Numbered from the stretch's first letter, positions 18,646 through 27,415 are shown. The stretch: 44,891 nucleotides of DNA from Staphylococcus equorum (GCF_001747895.1 NZ_LNNB01000033.1:1-44891); one strand, 5' to 3'. Notes: a model not told the origin generated them from the sequence alone. Numbers and translations: made by a program.

Positions 18646-19302
18646 TTAAAATGTATCGAGATTGTTGAATAACGAATCATTTAAATCTTCCATGTTTACG
18701 ACAACATTGCACTTTTTAGCAACATCAATGTCATGTGTTGCTATTATGATAATTTTATTGTCATTTAAACATGCTAATAACTTATCTAGAATTTTTTCTC
18801 CATTTATTCTGTCTAATGATCCTGTTGGTTCATCGGCTAGTATAATATTAGGTTTTTTTAACAACAATCTAATTAAAGCGATGCGTTGTTGTTCTCCACC
18901 GCTTAATGTTGATATTTTTCGTTTTAAATCAACATTTACATTTAATTCCTTTAATAATATATTTTTACGTTTTCGTTTTTCTGCTTTCGAATGTTTTTGG
19001 AAGGCTAGTCCAATATCTAAATTGTCATCAACTGATAAATTATCTATTAATCCATAGTTTTGAAATAGATAACCTAATTGCGTTTTATAGAAATGGTTAT
19101 CAGCAATTAATTTTTTTCCATTAAGATATATATGACCTGAATCTATTTTTTCAAATCCAGCAATACTATTTAATAATGTGGATTTACCGGATCCGCTATA
19201 CCCCATTAAGGCATATGACTTACCATTTTTAAATGAGTAATTTAAATCTTTAAATATAGTATTTTCTTCTTTTGTAATTGTTAATCCTTGTATTTTTATC
19301 AT
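18646..19302 (-). CDS. Bacteriocin-associated ABC transporter ATP-binding protein
   Basis: This 218-residue ATPase has Walker A GYSGSGKST (34-42), LSGGEQQR (about 129-136) and Walker B IILADEPTGSLD. It is the distal gene of the lactococcin 972-type cassette and pairs with the DUF1430 permease at 19619-21568 for export of, or immunity to, the bacteriocin. Start choice: AGGTG is best spaced to the ATG at 19302; two earlier possible starts (19311, 19308) overlap the stop of the YxeA-like gene. The overlap indicates translational coupling. The gene is visibly more AT-rich than chromosomal neighbours. Confidence 0.9.
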   Translation of the reverse strand: MIKIQGLTITKEENTIFKDLNYSFKNGKSYALMGYSGSGKSTLLNSIAGFEKIDSGHIYLNGKKLIADNHFYKTQLGYLFQNYGLIDNLSVDDNLDIGLAFQKHSKAEKRKRKNILLKELNVNVDLKRKISTLSGGEQQRIALIRLLLKKPNIILADEPTGSLDRINGEKILDKLLACLNDNKIIIIATHDIDVAKKCNVVVNMEDLNDSLFNNLDTF

Positions 19303-19307
19303 TATCA

Positions 19308-19619
19308 TCACCTAATATTTTTGGGAAGCGCTTGTTTCTCAATATAGTGTATTTCTTTCACGTATGTCCCTTTATGAATGATTTCTACAAACTTTTTACT
19401 TGGATCATAACCACCGAATGTTAATTTATAGTTCAATTTTTCCCCATTCTTGGAATACGCTGTGACATCGTTATATTGCTGTGTGTGTTGTTTAACTATG
19501 GCATACGATTTTTCTTCTTGTAGAAAAGGGTTAAATCTATCAAAGTTATCATTTGTTAGGAATGTAGTAACAGCAAGTATTATGATAACAATAATAACGA
19601 TAGTTAATTTTTTACTCAT
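19308..19619 (-). CDS. YxeA-like (DUF1093) small exported protein
   Basis: The 103-residue protein has an N-terminal signal or anchor (about residues 4-21) and a short extracytoplasmic beta-rich domain with YDVTAYSKNGEKLNYKL-like text, GGYDPSKKFVEI and a repeated KEI ending, as in the YxeA family. Its role is unknown, but YxeA proteins are regularly found in bacteriocin immunity/export cassettes. It sits between the permease and ATPase genes with overlaps at both ends, so it is part of the same translation unit. Confidence 0.75.
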   Translation of the reverse strand: MSKKLTIVIIVIIILAVTTFLTNDNFDRFNPFLQEEKSYAIVKQHTQQYNDVTAYSKNGEKLNYKLTFGGYDPSKKFVEIIHKGTYVKEIHYIEKQALPKNIR

Positions 19620-21568
19620 TATTCTAACTCCTTTAAATTGATTAGGTTATTTTTTTCTAACTTATTTATATATATACTTTGTATTAATATTTGAATAATT
19701 ATAATAAAGATAAATAAAAGGAGGATTGTGCTATTATTCATAACTGCTATAGATATAACACCAACTAAAATGACTAAACCATTACTCAATAGTAAGTATT
19801 CACTATGATTTTTAATCAAATTGAAACCATGTATTTTTCTTATCATTAAAAATTTCATGTTTTTTTCAAAGTATTGTTGGATATCAAAAAGTATTGTTAA
19901 TACCAGTGTGATAAAAGATAAAAGTATTGAAATAGATATAATAAGCATTTTTATGTTAAGTGATTTAAAATCCTTTAATACGATGTCTTTGTAATTTGTA
20001 ATGCCACTTACAACATCTTCTAATCCATATTCCTTCAAATGTTTATTGGTATTTTTAAAATCTTTAAACAAGTAACTACCTTGTGTGACTGATGAATAAT
20101 AAAAGTTATCTCCTAGGTCTGTTGCATCTATTAATACAACTAGAGGGTTTTTACTAAAGTTATTTTTTAAACTAGATCTGGTATCAAAAGTATATATTTC
20201 AAAGTTATCATTTGTTTGTTTCATGTTAATTTCTTTATTTCGATTATTATCCTGTTGGAAGTTAATCCAATCTTTGAAATCTTTTTTAATTTCTTTTTTA
20301 AAGTTATGTGCTTTAGTTGGTAATAATAAGTCAATTGTATTTTTAGAATTGGAAAGCTCCAATCGTTTATTAAATGCACTATTATAGAAATCTACGAAAT
20401 TGCTATTTAAAAAAACGACATTACCATTTTCGGGAGTGTAATTCGTAGGGTGGGGATGATATAAATTATTGTGTCTAATAAGTAATGATTCATGTTTTGC
20501 TTCAGTATTTAAGATTAATTTATGAAATTTTTTGGATATATCACTTTCTTCTGAATGAGTGTACTTAAGTGGTGCAACTTCAATAACGTAATAATCATCT
20601 AACTTTGTCCAGTACTTTTCAGTGTTTTTAATATTTTTCAATTCATGATATGAACTTAAATTTTGTACTAACAAAATTGCTAATACAATTAGAATAATTA
20701 TCTTGAACGATACAGTTATCATTCGTAATAATGTATAGGGTTTTTTGCCTTTGATAATTAGTGGTATATCTGTTTTTATAAATAGTGTATAAGAGCAAAG
20801 TGAAATTAAAAAAAGTACGCTGAATAAAATGATTATGCCTAAGAAAACACGTACTATAAAAATAAAAGTATTGTCTGAAATGTCCAATGCTAGTGATAAA
20901 ATTATTATAGAAATTAAAAAGAAACTTAATAAGAAAATGTAGTATAAACATTTCTTACGTATATCTTCAGACATTATTTTTGAAATTGAATAACCATGTA
21001 ATTTTTTAATACCATATTCTTTAAATTTTATATTGGCTATTTGTAAAAAATAAAAAATATAAAGTATTAATATTGAAACCATAGGGAATAGCAGCCCCTT
21101 ATCATTTATGACAGATAAAAATAAGACGAATTTATTTAAACTAAGTATTTCTGAATCTACGCCTTTTTCCTGTAGTAGCTGTTTAATATTATGGGAATCA
21201 AATGAATCTCCTATTACAAAATAATTCCCTCGGACATCTTTACTAAGAAGGGTATCGTAGTTGATATATTTATACTTAATATGATTTTGGAATTTTGGTT
21301 TTTCTTCGTTAAATGAGTATATATATTTGTATGTGTCTTGATTCGTATTTGAGATAGATTTATATATTGTTATATCTTCCTTTTGGGAAATGGATTCAAT
21401 TGTTTTATAAATTTCTTGCTTATTGTGACTATAATTCCAAGCAGAAATGTTTAATATGGTATGAGTACCAGGTAATAATTCTTCCTCTTCTCTTAATGTG
21501 AATATCAGGACTAATATAGTAATGATACAAAGCGTTATAATATCTAAGGTCAATTTTATTATTTTCAT
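19619..21568 (-). CDS. DUF1430 bacteriocin-associated ABC permease
   Basis: This 649-residue membrane protein has one N-terminal helix (about 5-25), an extracellular segment (about 30-150), a group of helices (about 155-320), a second large extracellular part and four C-terminal helices. This is the layout of the bacteriocin-associated integral membrane family (DUF1430), distant relatives of FtsX/MacB permeases. With the ATPase at 18646 it forms the transporter of a lactococcin 972-type system. The ATG at 21568 is chosen because GAGGT lies five bases before it; earlier TTG and ATG codons lie inside or before that site. It starts 58 bp after the bacteriocin gene, across a small hairpin. Confidence 0.88.
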   Translation of the reverse strand: MKIIKLTLDIITLCIITILVLIFTLREEEELLPGTHTILNISAWNYSHNKQEIYKTIESISQKEDITIYKSISNTNQDTYKYIYSFNEEKPKFQNHIKYKYINYDTLLSKDVRGNYFVIGDSFDSHNIKQLLQEKGVDSEILSLNKFVLFLSVINDKGLLFPMVSILILYIFYFLQIANIKFKEYGIKKLHGYSISKIMSEDIRKKCLYYIFLLSFFLISIIILSLALDISDNTFIFIVRVFLGIIILFSVLFLISLCSYTLFIKTDIPLIIKGKKPYTLLRMITVSFKIIILIVLAILLVQNLSSYHELKNIKNTEKYWTKLDDYYVIEVAPLKYTHSEESDISKKFHKLILNTEAKHESLLIRHNNLYHPHPTNYTPENGNVVFLNSNFVDFYNSAFNKRLELSNSKNTIDLLLPTKAHNFKKEIKKDFKDWINFQQDNNRNKEINMKQTNDNFEIYTFDTRSSLKNNFSKNPLVVLIDATDLGDNFYYSSVTQGSYLFKDFKNTNKHLKEYGLEDVVSGITNYKDIVLKDFKSLNIKMLIISISILLSFITLVLTILFDIQQYFEKNMKFLMIRKIHGFNLIKNHSEYLLLSNGLVILVGVISIAVMNNSTILLLFIFIIIIQILIQSIYINKLEKNNLINLKELE

Positions 21569-21590
21569 ACAGTACCTCATCAATTAAGGG

Positions 21591-21613
21591 AATGAATGCA
21601 ATTTGTATTCATT
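21591..21613 (-). terminator. Hairpin between bacteriocin and permease genes
   Basis: AATGAAT and ATTCATT pair around a nine-base loop. No T-run follows, so it may be a weak attenuator or an RNA-stability element that keeps the bacteriocin message more abundant than the transporter message. Confidence 0.4.
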
Positions 21614-21625
21614 TCCTTGCTATTA

Positions 21626-21907
21626 TTAGTAAACGTTGTAATATGTTCTATTTACGAAGAATGATTTTGGAGCAGATGCTCTAGCTTGGATGCCTGCTCT
21701 TGTTTTTCCGCTATAGGATTTATATTTACCCACTGCTGTAGAGCCATGTGCTTTATAATTATTACTGTAATATGACCAAACATATTTGCTTCCTACTCCA
21801 TAATTCCAAATTCCACCTTGTGCATAGATAGTTGCTGCATTTGCTATTGTTCCAGAGCCTAATACTATTGCTAAATACAATAAAATACTTATAATAGTCT
21901 TTTTAAT
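21626..21907 (-). CDS. Lactococcin 972-family bacteriocin precursor with non-ATG start
   Basis: The reading frame encodes a signal peptide (KKTIISILLYLAIVLGSG, cleavage after ANA) and a 69-residue mature peptide with the lactococcin 972 pattern: GGIWNYGVGS, WSYYSNNYKAHGS, TRAGIQARA and a terminal YYNVY. The family inhibits septum formation by binding lipid II and is secreted by Sec without modification. There is no ATG in the right place. The frame reads ATG-TAA-ATT-AAA-AAG at 21913-21899, so the precursor would have to begin at ATT (21907, with an AGG eight bases upstream) or at a TTG (21880) that removes the charged start of the signal peptide. Production may be impaired. Family assignment is firm; expression is doubtful. 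Confidence 0.75.
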   Translation of the reverse strand: MKKTIISILLYLAIVLGSGTIANAATIYAQGGIWNYGVGSKYVWSYYSNNYKAHGSTAVGKYKSYSGKTRAGIQARASAPKSFFVNRTYYNVY

Positions 21908-21939
21908 TTACATAGCCTATTTTTGTATTAATTTATATT

Positions 21940-21968
21940 ATTATATAATTTTTATCAAAATATGTCAT
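21940..21968 (-). promoter_or_regulatory. Promoter of the bacteriocin cassette
   Basis: ATGACA (21968-21963) and TATAAT (21945-21940) are separated by exactly 17 bases on the minus strand. The predicted transcript start would be about 26 bases before the ATT codon of the bacteriocin frame. Confidence 0.6.
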
Positions 21969-22018
21969 TATGCTTTTTTTACACTTACCCTTTAAAAATT
22001 TATATTTTTCCACAAAAA

Positions 22019-22052
22019 AAGCGCATATCCTTTAAATATTAGGAGATGCGCT
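22019..22052 (-). terminator. Terminator upstream of the bacteriocin cassette
   Basis: AAGCGCAT-TCC pairs with GGA-ATGCGCTT around an AT-rich loop. On the minus strand it ends in TTTTTTTG, so it insulates the cassette from the leftward gene at 22213-22419. Confidence 0.85.
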
Positions 22053-22104
22053 TAATTTATTCGTTTCAAGGTCGTCTTGGAAAATCTATTTGTTGAAATT
22101 TATG

Positions 22105-22212
22105 TTAATAAGGTAAAACAATTACACTATCGATACGAAATTGGACAAGATTGACACCCAGCATATCAGATAACGTTTGTTCTGTAATTATCTAGAAGAA
22201 AGTTGATAAACT
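22105..22212 (-). pseudogene. In-frame 3' remnant of the gene at 22213-22419
   Basis: Beyond the TAA at 22215-22213 the same frame continues for 35 codons to a final TAA at 22107-22105. It is broken only by one more stop (TAG, 22194-22192). The stretch after the TAG reads IITEQTLSDMLGVNLVQFR and then IDSVIVLPY, which looks like real protein sequence. The whole frame 22105-22419 would give about 104 codons. This suggests a gene recently interrupted by nonsense mutations, or two tandem stops in a poorly conserved spacer. Confidence 0.5.
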
Positions 22213-22419
22213 TTAAAAGAAATCAGAAGGGATAAGATCATCTAATTGTAAGTGCTTTAATGAATCGAAATTCACACTTTCTATACTTTGAAGTAATTCA
22301 CCATTTTTAGCTTGGTTATAATAATTAACTACTTCTGCTTGTACGTCATGGTCTTGGAATGTTTTAACTACGCCTAATATCAGTAATACTGCGATGGCCC
22401 CTTTAATGATTGTCTTCAT
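22213..22419 (-). CDS. Small single-helix membrane/exported protein, possibly truncated
   Basis: The 68-residue product has a Lys-flanked hydrophobic N-terminus (MKTIIKGAIAVLLILGVVK) acting as a signal or anchor, then a polar helix-prone region ending in LDDLIPSDFF. AGAAGGAG lies about ten bases before the ATG. I do not recognise the family. The frame remains open-looking past its stop codon (see 22105-22212), so the protein seen here may be a truncated form of a roughly 100-residue staphylococcal protein. Confidence 0.65.
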   Translation of the reverse strand: MKTIIKGAIAVLLILGVVKTFQDHDVQAEVVNYYNQAKNGELLQSIESVNFDSLKHLQLDDLIPSDFF

Positions 22420-22524
22420 AATAAATGACTCCTTCTATAAGTTTATATACTTATTCTATACCATTTTGTACTTTGTGACATGCGTCCCTAGTATCGAAAT
22501 TATATCATACCTTAGATGTATCAC

Positions 22525-22550
22525 GACGTTACAAGCTATTAAGTAACGTC
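22525..22550 (-). terminator. Hairpin after the DASS carrier gene
   Basis: GACGTTAC and GTAACGTC form an eight-base perfect stem just downstream of the gene at 22554. It lacks a T-run on the minus strand, so its terminator strength is uncertain. Confidence 0.4.
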
Positions 22551-22553
22551 TAT

Positions 22554-23975
22554 TTATAAACCAAAAACAATAGGTAACCAGAAATATACGAATAGTGAGA
22601 TGATAACAATTGCACACATGTTTAAAATAAATCCAGCTTTAACCATATCTTGCATTTCTAATTCATCAGAACTAAATACAGCAGCATTTGGTGGTGTTGA
22701 AATTGGCAACATAAATGCGCAGGTTGAGGATACTGCGACAATTCCCATAATAATAAATGGGTCTTGGCTAATTGCTGCGGCTAAACCAATACTGATTGGC
22801 ATTAACATATTAGAAACAGCTGTATTAGACATCACTTCTGTTAAGAATAAAATAGCCGTCGATAATACGATGACGACAAGGATTAATGGTAGTGGTTCGA
22901 CGAAACCTAACATACCACCAAACCATTTTGTCAGTCCTGAATCTTCAAATGCAGCAGCTAAGGATAAGCCACCACCGAATAATAACAATATACCCCATGG
23001 TAGTTTACTCATGTCATTCCATACGAGTAACGCGCCGTTAGATGACTTAGCAGGAATAAGGAAGAGTAACACAGCACCTAACATTGCTATAACTGTGTCT
23101 GATAAGTTTAAGGAAGCAGGCAAGAGACCGCCACCAATCCACAAGATACTAACGAAAAGGAAAACAATACCTGTTAACTTTTCCTCTAAACTCATTGGAC
23201 CTAAATCATGTAAAGCTTTCTTTGCAAAATCTGAAGATATTTTATCGGAGTCTTCAATTTTAAATAACCATTTTGTCATTAATAAGTATAAAATGATTAA
23301 CAATATAATTGTTAATGGTAAGGCGAATAACATCCATTGCGCAAAGGACACTTCTCTATTTAAAGTAGAGGAAGCGATGGCTGCGAAAACTGCATTTGGT
23401 ACTGAACCAATAAGCGTTGCTAAGCCACCGATAGATGCAGAATAAGCGACAGTTAATAATAATGCTTTCCCGAATTTGTGCGCTGATTCTGGTTTGAGGA
23501 ATTGTGCATCTTTAATTTCTTTTATTAATGCTAAAGCAATTGGCAACATCATGAGTGCAGTTGCTGCATTGGAAATCCACATTGAAATAAATGCAGTTGC
23601 AATCATCGTACCTAAAATAATACGATTACTATTTGAACCCATCAAAGAAATGATGGTCATAGCAATTCGTTTATGTAAATTCCATTTTTCAATTGCCAGT
23701 GCGATAATAAAGCCGCCCATATACATAAATACGATTGGATCAGCATAAGCACTCGCAGCTACTTGTTCATTTGTACCACCACTCAAAGGTAGTAATATCA
23801 GTGGAATGAGTGAGGTAGCAGGTATGGGAATTGCTTCTGTAATCCACCATGTAGCCACAAAAAGTGTGACTGCAAGAACAGCACGTGGTTCATCCGCTAA
23901 ACCTGTAATACTAGGTATAAAATAAAAAATGATGAAAAGTGATGGTCCTAAGATTAAACCAATTTTTTCTTTCAT
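22554..23975 (-). CDS. DASS/SLC13 family sodium:dicarboxylate symporter (SdcS-like)
   Basis: This 473-residue carrier has about 11-12 membrane segments in two repeats, each with the family's Ser-Asn-Thr/Ala sodium and substrate motifs: SNAATALMMLP near residue 130 and SNTAVSNMLMP near 390. It also has the TEAIPIPATS segment near residue 50. It most resembles S. aureus SdcS, which takes up succinate, fumarate and malate with Na+. The ATG at 23975 is preceded by AAGGGGGG. It is transcribed divergently from the DUF819 carrier across a 161-bp region with a CodY-like site. Confidence 0.92.
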   Translation of the reverse strand: MKEKIGLILGPSLFIIFYFIPSITGLADEPRAVLAVTLFVATWWITEAIPIPATSLIPLILLPLSGGTNEQVAASAYADPIVFMYMGGFIIALAIEKWNLHKRIAMTIISLMGSNSNRIILGTMIATAFISMWISNAATALMMLPIALALIKEIKDAQFLKPESAHKFGKALLLTVAYSASIGGLATLIGSVPNAVFAAIASSTLNREVSFAQWMLFALPLTIILLIILYLLMTKWLFKIEDSDKISSDFAKKALHDLGPMSLEEKLTGIVFLFVSILWIGGGLLPASLNLSDTVIAMLGAVLLFLIPAKSSNGALLVWNDMSKLPWGILLLFGGGLSLAAAFEDSGLTKWFGGMLGFVEPLPLILVVIVLSTAILFLTEVMSNTAVSNMLMPISIGLAAAISQDPFIIMGIVAVSSTCAFMLPISTPPNAAVFSSDELEMQDMVKAGFILNMCAIVIISLFVYFWLPIVFGL

Positions 23976-24045
23976 ATGCAAAAATCCCCCCTTGTTATTG
24001 TCTACAGTTGCAAGAATATCAATTTAAAAAGAGCAAAACAATGTA

Positions 24046-24060
24046 TTTTTTCAGAAAATT
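24046..24060. promoter_or_regulatory. Possible CodY box between divergent carrier genes
   Basis: TTTTTTCAGAAAATT matches the CodY consensus at 13 of 15 positions. It lies between the divergent dicarboxylate carrier and DUF819 genes and could control either. Confidence 0.4.
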
Positions 24061-24136
24061 ATAAAAATTAATGAAAAATGCTGTTAAAATGTATTTAATA
24101 TCTTAAAATAAAAATTTATTTCAAGGGGGGAAGTTC

Positions 24137-25333
24137 ATGGTATTAGGTGCACTTATAGCTAAAGATGACACGTGGACGTTATGGGCTATTATTATAGTTT
24201 GGGCAACAGTTAGTTTATTCCTAGAACAGCGATACAAGTGGGCAAGTACAATTTCAGGAGCAATTATAGCACTGGTGGGGGCAATGCTCTTATCAAACTT
24301 TAAAGTGATACCAACGAGTTCACCAGTGTATGACACGGTATGGGATTTTATCGTGCCACTTTCTATTCCATTATTATTATTCAGTTCAAATATTTTAAAG
24401 ATATGGAAAGAAAGTAGACGATTATTATTCATTTTCATGATTGCTTCAGTAGGGACAATGATAGGTACAGTGGTCGCATTTCTTACTTTAAATCAATGGA
24501 TACCTTATCTTTCTAAAATAGGTGCCATGATGACTGGAAGTTACATTGGTGGTGGCGTGAATTTTGCAGCTTTGAGTTCTAAATTTCAAACACCTGGAGA
24601 CATGGTTTCTTCGACAGTAGTTGCTGATAACAGTGTTATGGCACTGTATTTCATATTACTTATAGCCCTTCCATCAATGCCTTGGATAAAAAAACATTTT
24701 ACTACTAATTATAAAACTGAAACGACACCTGAGACACATCAGTCATTTTGGCAACCGAAAAAAATTCAATTATTAGATATTGCATTTTCAATGGCAAGTG
24801 CGATTGCGCTTGTGGCAGTTAGTTTCAAAATAGCAGAATTGATACAACTATGGGTACCTAAAAGTAATCTCATATTAACAATTATTGTATCTTTCTTTGG
24901 TGATTCATATTTATTATTAACAACATTGACATTAATCGTTGTTGCTGTCTGGGGAGATTTCTTTGAGAAGTTAGCAGGTGCATCAGAAATCGGCACTTTC
25001 CTTATTTATATATTCTTTGTAGTCATTGGTACACCGGCTTCATTTGCTACAATTATTACAACTGCACCATTGTTGTTTGTTTTTGTCATTATTATTTTGA
25101 TTTTCAATTTAGGTTTAAGTCTTATTTTAGGTAAGCTCTTTAAATTTAAAATTGAAGAAATATTGTTAGCAAGTAATGCAACTGCGGGAGGACCTACTAC
25201 TGCAGCAGCATTAGCTATTGGAAAAGGCTGGTCTGGTTTAGTGGGACCGATACTTATTATTGGTACATTGGGTTATGTAATAGGTAATTATGCCGGAACA
25301 ATAATGTATCAATTACTTATCCAACTAGGATAA
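24137..25333 (+). CDS. DUF819 family membrane protein (YjcL-like)
   Basis: The 398-residue protein has about ten or eleven membrane segments. It carries the DUF819 landmarks IVPLSIPLLLFSSNILKIWKE (start of the family core, about 72-92), GSYIGGGVNFAA (about 135-146) and a C-terminal ASNATAGGPTTAAALA repeat-like loop (about 350-365). The paired glycine-rich loops suggest a secondary transporter with inverted repeats; function is unproven. AAGGGGGGAA precedes the ATG at 24137. The shared upstream region with the dicarboxylate carrier may mean joint regulation. Confidence 0.88.
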   Translation: MVLGALIAKDDTWTLWAIIIVWATVSLFLEQRYKWASTISGAIIALVGAMLLSNFKVIPTSSPVYDTVWDFIVPLSIPLLLFSSNILKIWKESRRLLFIFMIASVGTMIGTVVAFLTLNQWIPYLSKIGAMMTGSYIGGGVNFAALSSKFQTPGDMVSSTVVADNSVMALYFILLIALPSMPWIKKHFTTNYKTETTPETHQSFWQPKKIQLLDIAFSMASAIALVAVSFKIAELIQLWVPKSNLILTIIVSFFGDSYLLLTTLTLIVVAVWGDFFEKLAGASEIGTFLIYIFFVVIGTPASFATIITTAPLLFVFVIIILIFNLGLSLILGKLFKFKIEEILLASNATAGGPTTAAALAIGKGWSGLVGPILIIGTLGYVIGNYAGTIMYQLLIQLG

Positions 25334-25397
25334 ATTGTAAAAGGTGCTAGAATACGTAGTTGTATTTGACGAAATTTAGTGAGGGAGGGGTAAATGT

Positions 25398-25958
25398 ATG
25401 AGTGAAAAAGAAAAGATGTTAGCAGGTGAATGGTATGACGCTAACTTTGATGAAGCTTTGGATGTTGAAAGAAATAAAGCGAAAGATCTTTGCTTTGAAT
25501 TAAACCACACAAAGCCGAGCAATTCAGAAAAACGCAATGCAATTTTAACTGACTTACTCAATAACAAGCCAGATAATTTAGAAATATTAAGTCCATTCCA
25601 AGTAGATTATGGCTATAATGTTTTTTTAGGAAATAACGTATTTGTAAATCATGACTGTTATTTTATGGATGGCGGAAAGATTTTCATTGGAAATCATGTC
25701 TTTATAGGTCCTAAATGCGGACTTTACACGGCTGTTCATCCTCTTCAATATCAACAAAGAAATTCAGGATTAGAGCAAGCATTGCCAATTACTATTGGAA
25801 ATCATGTGTGGCTAGGGGCCAATGTTGTAGTTTTACCCGGTGTTACGATTGGTGATGGAGCAGTCATTGGGGCAGGTAGCCTTGTGGCGAAAAATATTCC
25901 AGCAAATGTAGTAGCAGTCGGGATGCCAGCAAAACCTATCAGTAAAATAGATAATTAA
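25398..25958 (+). CDS. Maltose/galactoside-type O-acetyltransferase (left-handed beta-helix)
   Basis: The 186-residue enzyme has the Mac domain at its N-terminus ([16 protein letters not shown], about 5-22). The left-handed beta-helix of hexapeptide repeats spans about 70-180, with the catalytic His in TAVHPL (about residue 115). It transfers acetyl groups from acetyl-CoA to sugars such as maltose or galactosides. GGGAGGGG precedes the ATG at 25398. A similar gene neighbours rocA in S. aureus by my recollection. It is 65 bp downstream of the DUF819 gene with no clear terminator between, so read-through is possible. Confidence 0.92.
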   Translation: MSEKEKMLAGEWYDANFDEALDVERNKAKDLCFELNHTKPSNSEKRNAILTDLLNNKPDNLEILSPFQVDYGYNVFLGNNVFVNHDCYFMDGGKIFIGNHVFIGPKCGLYTAVHPLQYQQRNSGLEQALPITIGNHVWLGANVVVLPGVTIGDGAVIGAGSLVAKNIPANVVAVGMPAKPISKIDN

Positions 25959-25965
25959 TAGATAA

Positions 25966-26016
25966 AAAGCGATGATAGCATTCATTACGTAATGGATGTT
26001 ACCACCGCTTTTTTCT
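25966..26016 (+). terminator. Terminator after the O-acetyltransferase gene
   Basis: AAAAGCG at the left pairs with CGCTTTT at the right of an extended imperfect stem (with CATTCATTACGTAATGGATG at its tip), followed by TTTTTTC. Confidence 0.75.
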
Positions 26017-26353
26017 TGTACATAGTGTAAATAATCATGAAATATAAAAATAATCTACAATAGTCATTATCATTAAATCGTGTAATATTAAAAAACAAAT
26101 TAAAACAATGTAGAAAAATATTCCGCGGAGCTTAAATTTAAAATAATAAAATTGTTCGGAATATAATAGTGAAATGTGTTAAGATATAAAAATGTGAGTG
26201 AAAAGGTAAGTAGTATAATTGTAGATTAATATATAAGATAGATGAATCTGATTTTTAGAAAGGAATCGATAAATCCGCTTATAGTTAGAATTGAAACAAT
26301 TATTTCCACAGAAAACATAACTACTTCAAGAAAAGGAAAGAGGCATTTCAAAG
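26017..26353 (+). other. Untranslated region ahead of the PfoR-like gene
   Basis: This is a very AT-rich stretch of nearly 340 bp. TATAAT-like words occur at about 26162 and 26184, but without convincing -35 partners. An 81-codon open frame starting at 26242 overlaps the PfoR-like start in another frame and lacks a ribosome binding site. I see no riboswitch or other structured RNA. Confidence 0.5.
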
Positions 26354-27370
26354 ATGGATATATTAATTGGAACTTTGTTTTTAGTTGTAGTATTAGCGTT
26401 ATTTACACTGTTTACATATCGAGCACCTATGGGTATGCGTGCAATGGGTGCTTTAGCAAATGCTGCAATAGCAACATTCTTAGTTGAGGCATTTCATAAA
26501 TACGTAGGTGGCGACCTATTAGGTATTAAATTTTTAGGTGAACTTGGTGATGCTGCTGGAGGTCTTGGCGGTGTAGCTGCAGCTGGACTTGTAGCATTAG
26601 CTATCGGTGTTTCACCTGTATATGCTTTAGTTATAGCTGCGTCATGTGGAGGGCTAGATTTAATACCTGGTTTCGTAGCTGGGTATGTTGTTGGTTATCT
26701 AATGAAATATGCGGAAAGAAAAGTACCAGATGGTATAGATTTGATCGTAGGTATTTTAATTATTGCACCATTAGCAAGATTAGTTGCGACGGGTATTACC
26801 CCATTAGTAAATAATTCATTGTTAAAAATAGGTGATATCATTCAAAGTTCTACAGAAATCAACCCAATTATTATGGGTATTATTCTTGGTGGTGTTATTA
26901 CAGTAGTAGGAACAGCACCGTTAAGTTCTATGGCTTTAACGGCATTACTTGGTCTGACTGGTATGCCAATGGCAATTGCTGCTATGGTTTCTTTCTCATC
27001 ATCATTTATTAACGGCACAATGTTTAATAAATTGAAATTAGGTGATCGTAAATCAAGAATTGCTGTTTGTATTGAACCGCTATCTCAAGCAGATATTGTA
27101 TCGGCGAATCCCGTTCCAATATATACTGCGAATTTTATAGGTGGTGCATTGGCAGGTGCGGTTATCGCTTCTTCTGGAATGGTAAATGATGCAACTGGTA
27201 CGGCAACACCACTAGCTGGTTTCTTAGTCATGTTTGGATTTAATGATCCATTGAAAATTTTCATTTATGGCGCAATTATCGCTGTTATTGGTCTAATTGT
27301 AGGCTATGTATGTTCTAAAATTTTCAAAAATTATCCAATTGTAACGCAAGAGGATATAGAATCCCGTTAA
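26354..27370 (+). CDS. PfoR-like PTS EIIC_2 membrane protein
   Basis: The 338-residue protein has about ten membrane segments and strongly Gly/Ala-rich loops (GDAAGGLGGVAAAGLVALA near 62-80, CGGLDLIPGFVAGYVVGY near 98-115, NGTMFNKLKLGDRKSRIA near 225). This matches the PfoR branch of PTS_EIIC_2. Family members lack EIIA/EIIB domains and are probably transporters, although the founding protein affected toxin expression in Clostridium perfringens. GAGG is ten bases before the ATG at 26354. In S. aureus the relative sits near serine-dehydratase genes by recollection; none is present here. Confidence 0.85.
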   Translation: MDILIGTLFLVVVLALFTLFTYRAPMGMRAMGALANAAIATFLVEAFHKYVGGDLLGIKFLGELGDAAGGLGGVAAAGLVALAIGVSPVYALVIAASCGGLDLIPGFVAGYVVGYLMKYAERKVPDGIDLIVGILIIAPLARLVATGITPLVNNSLLKIGDIIQSSTEINPIIMGIILGGVITVVGTAPLSSMALTALLGLTGMPMAIAAMVSFSSSFINGTMFNKLKLGDRKSRIAVCIEPLSQADIVSANPVPIYTANFIGGALAGAVIASSGMVNDATGTATPLAGFLVMFGFNDPLKIFIYGAIIAVIGLIVGYVCSKIFKNYPIVTQEDIESR

Positions 27371-27415
27371 AACATACGCTGTAATGCGTTGAACTATAAA
27401 ATATTGATGAATAAA

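Noticed and set aside
22600..23445. 281-codon open frame opposite the DASS carrier
   Set aside because: Antisense shadow of a membrane protein gene; no start signal and no known domain.
26242..26487. 81-codon frame overlapping the start of the PfoR-like gene
   Set aside because: No ribosome site and composition unlike a protein; the overlapping frame has a clear family match.
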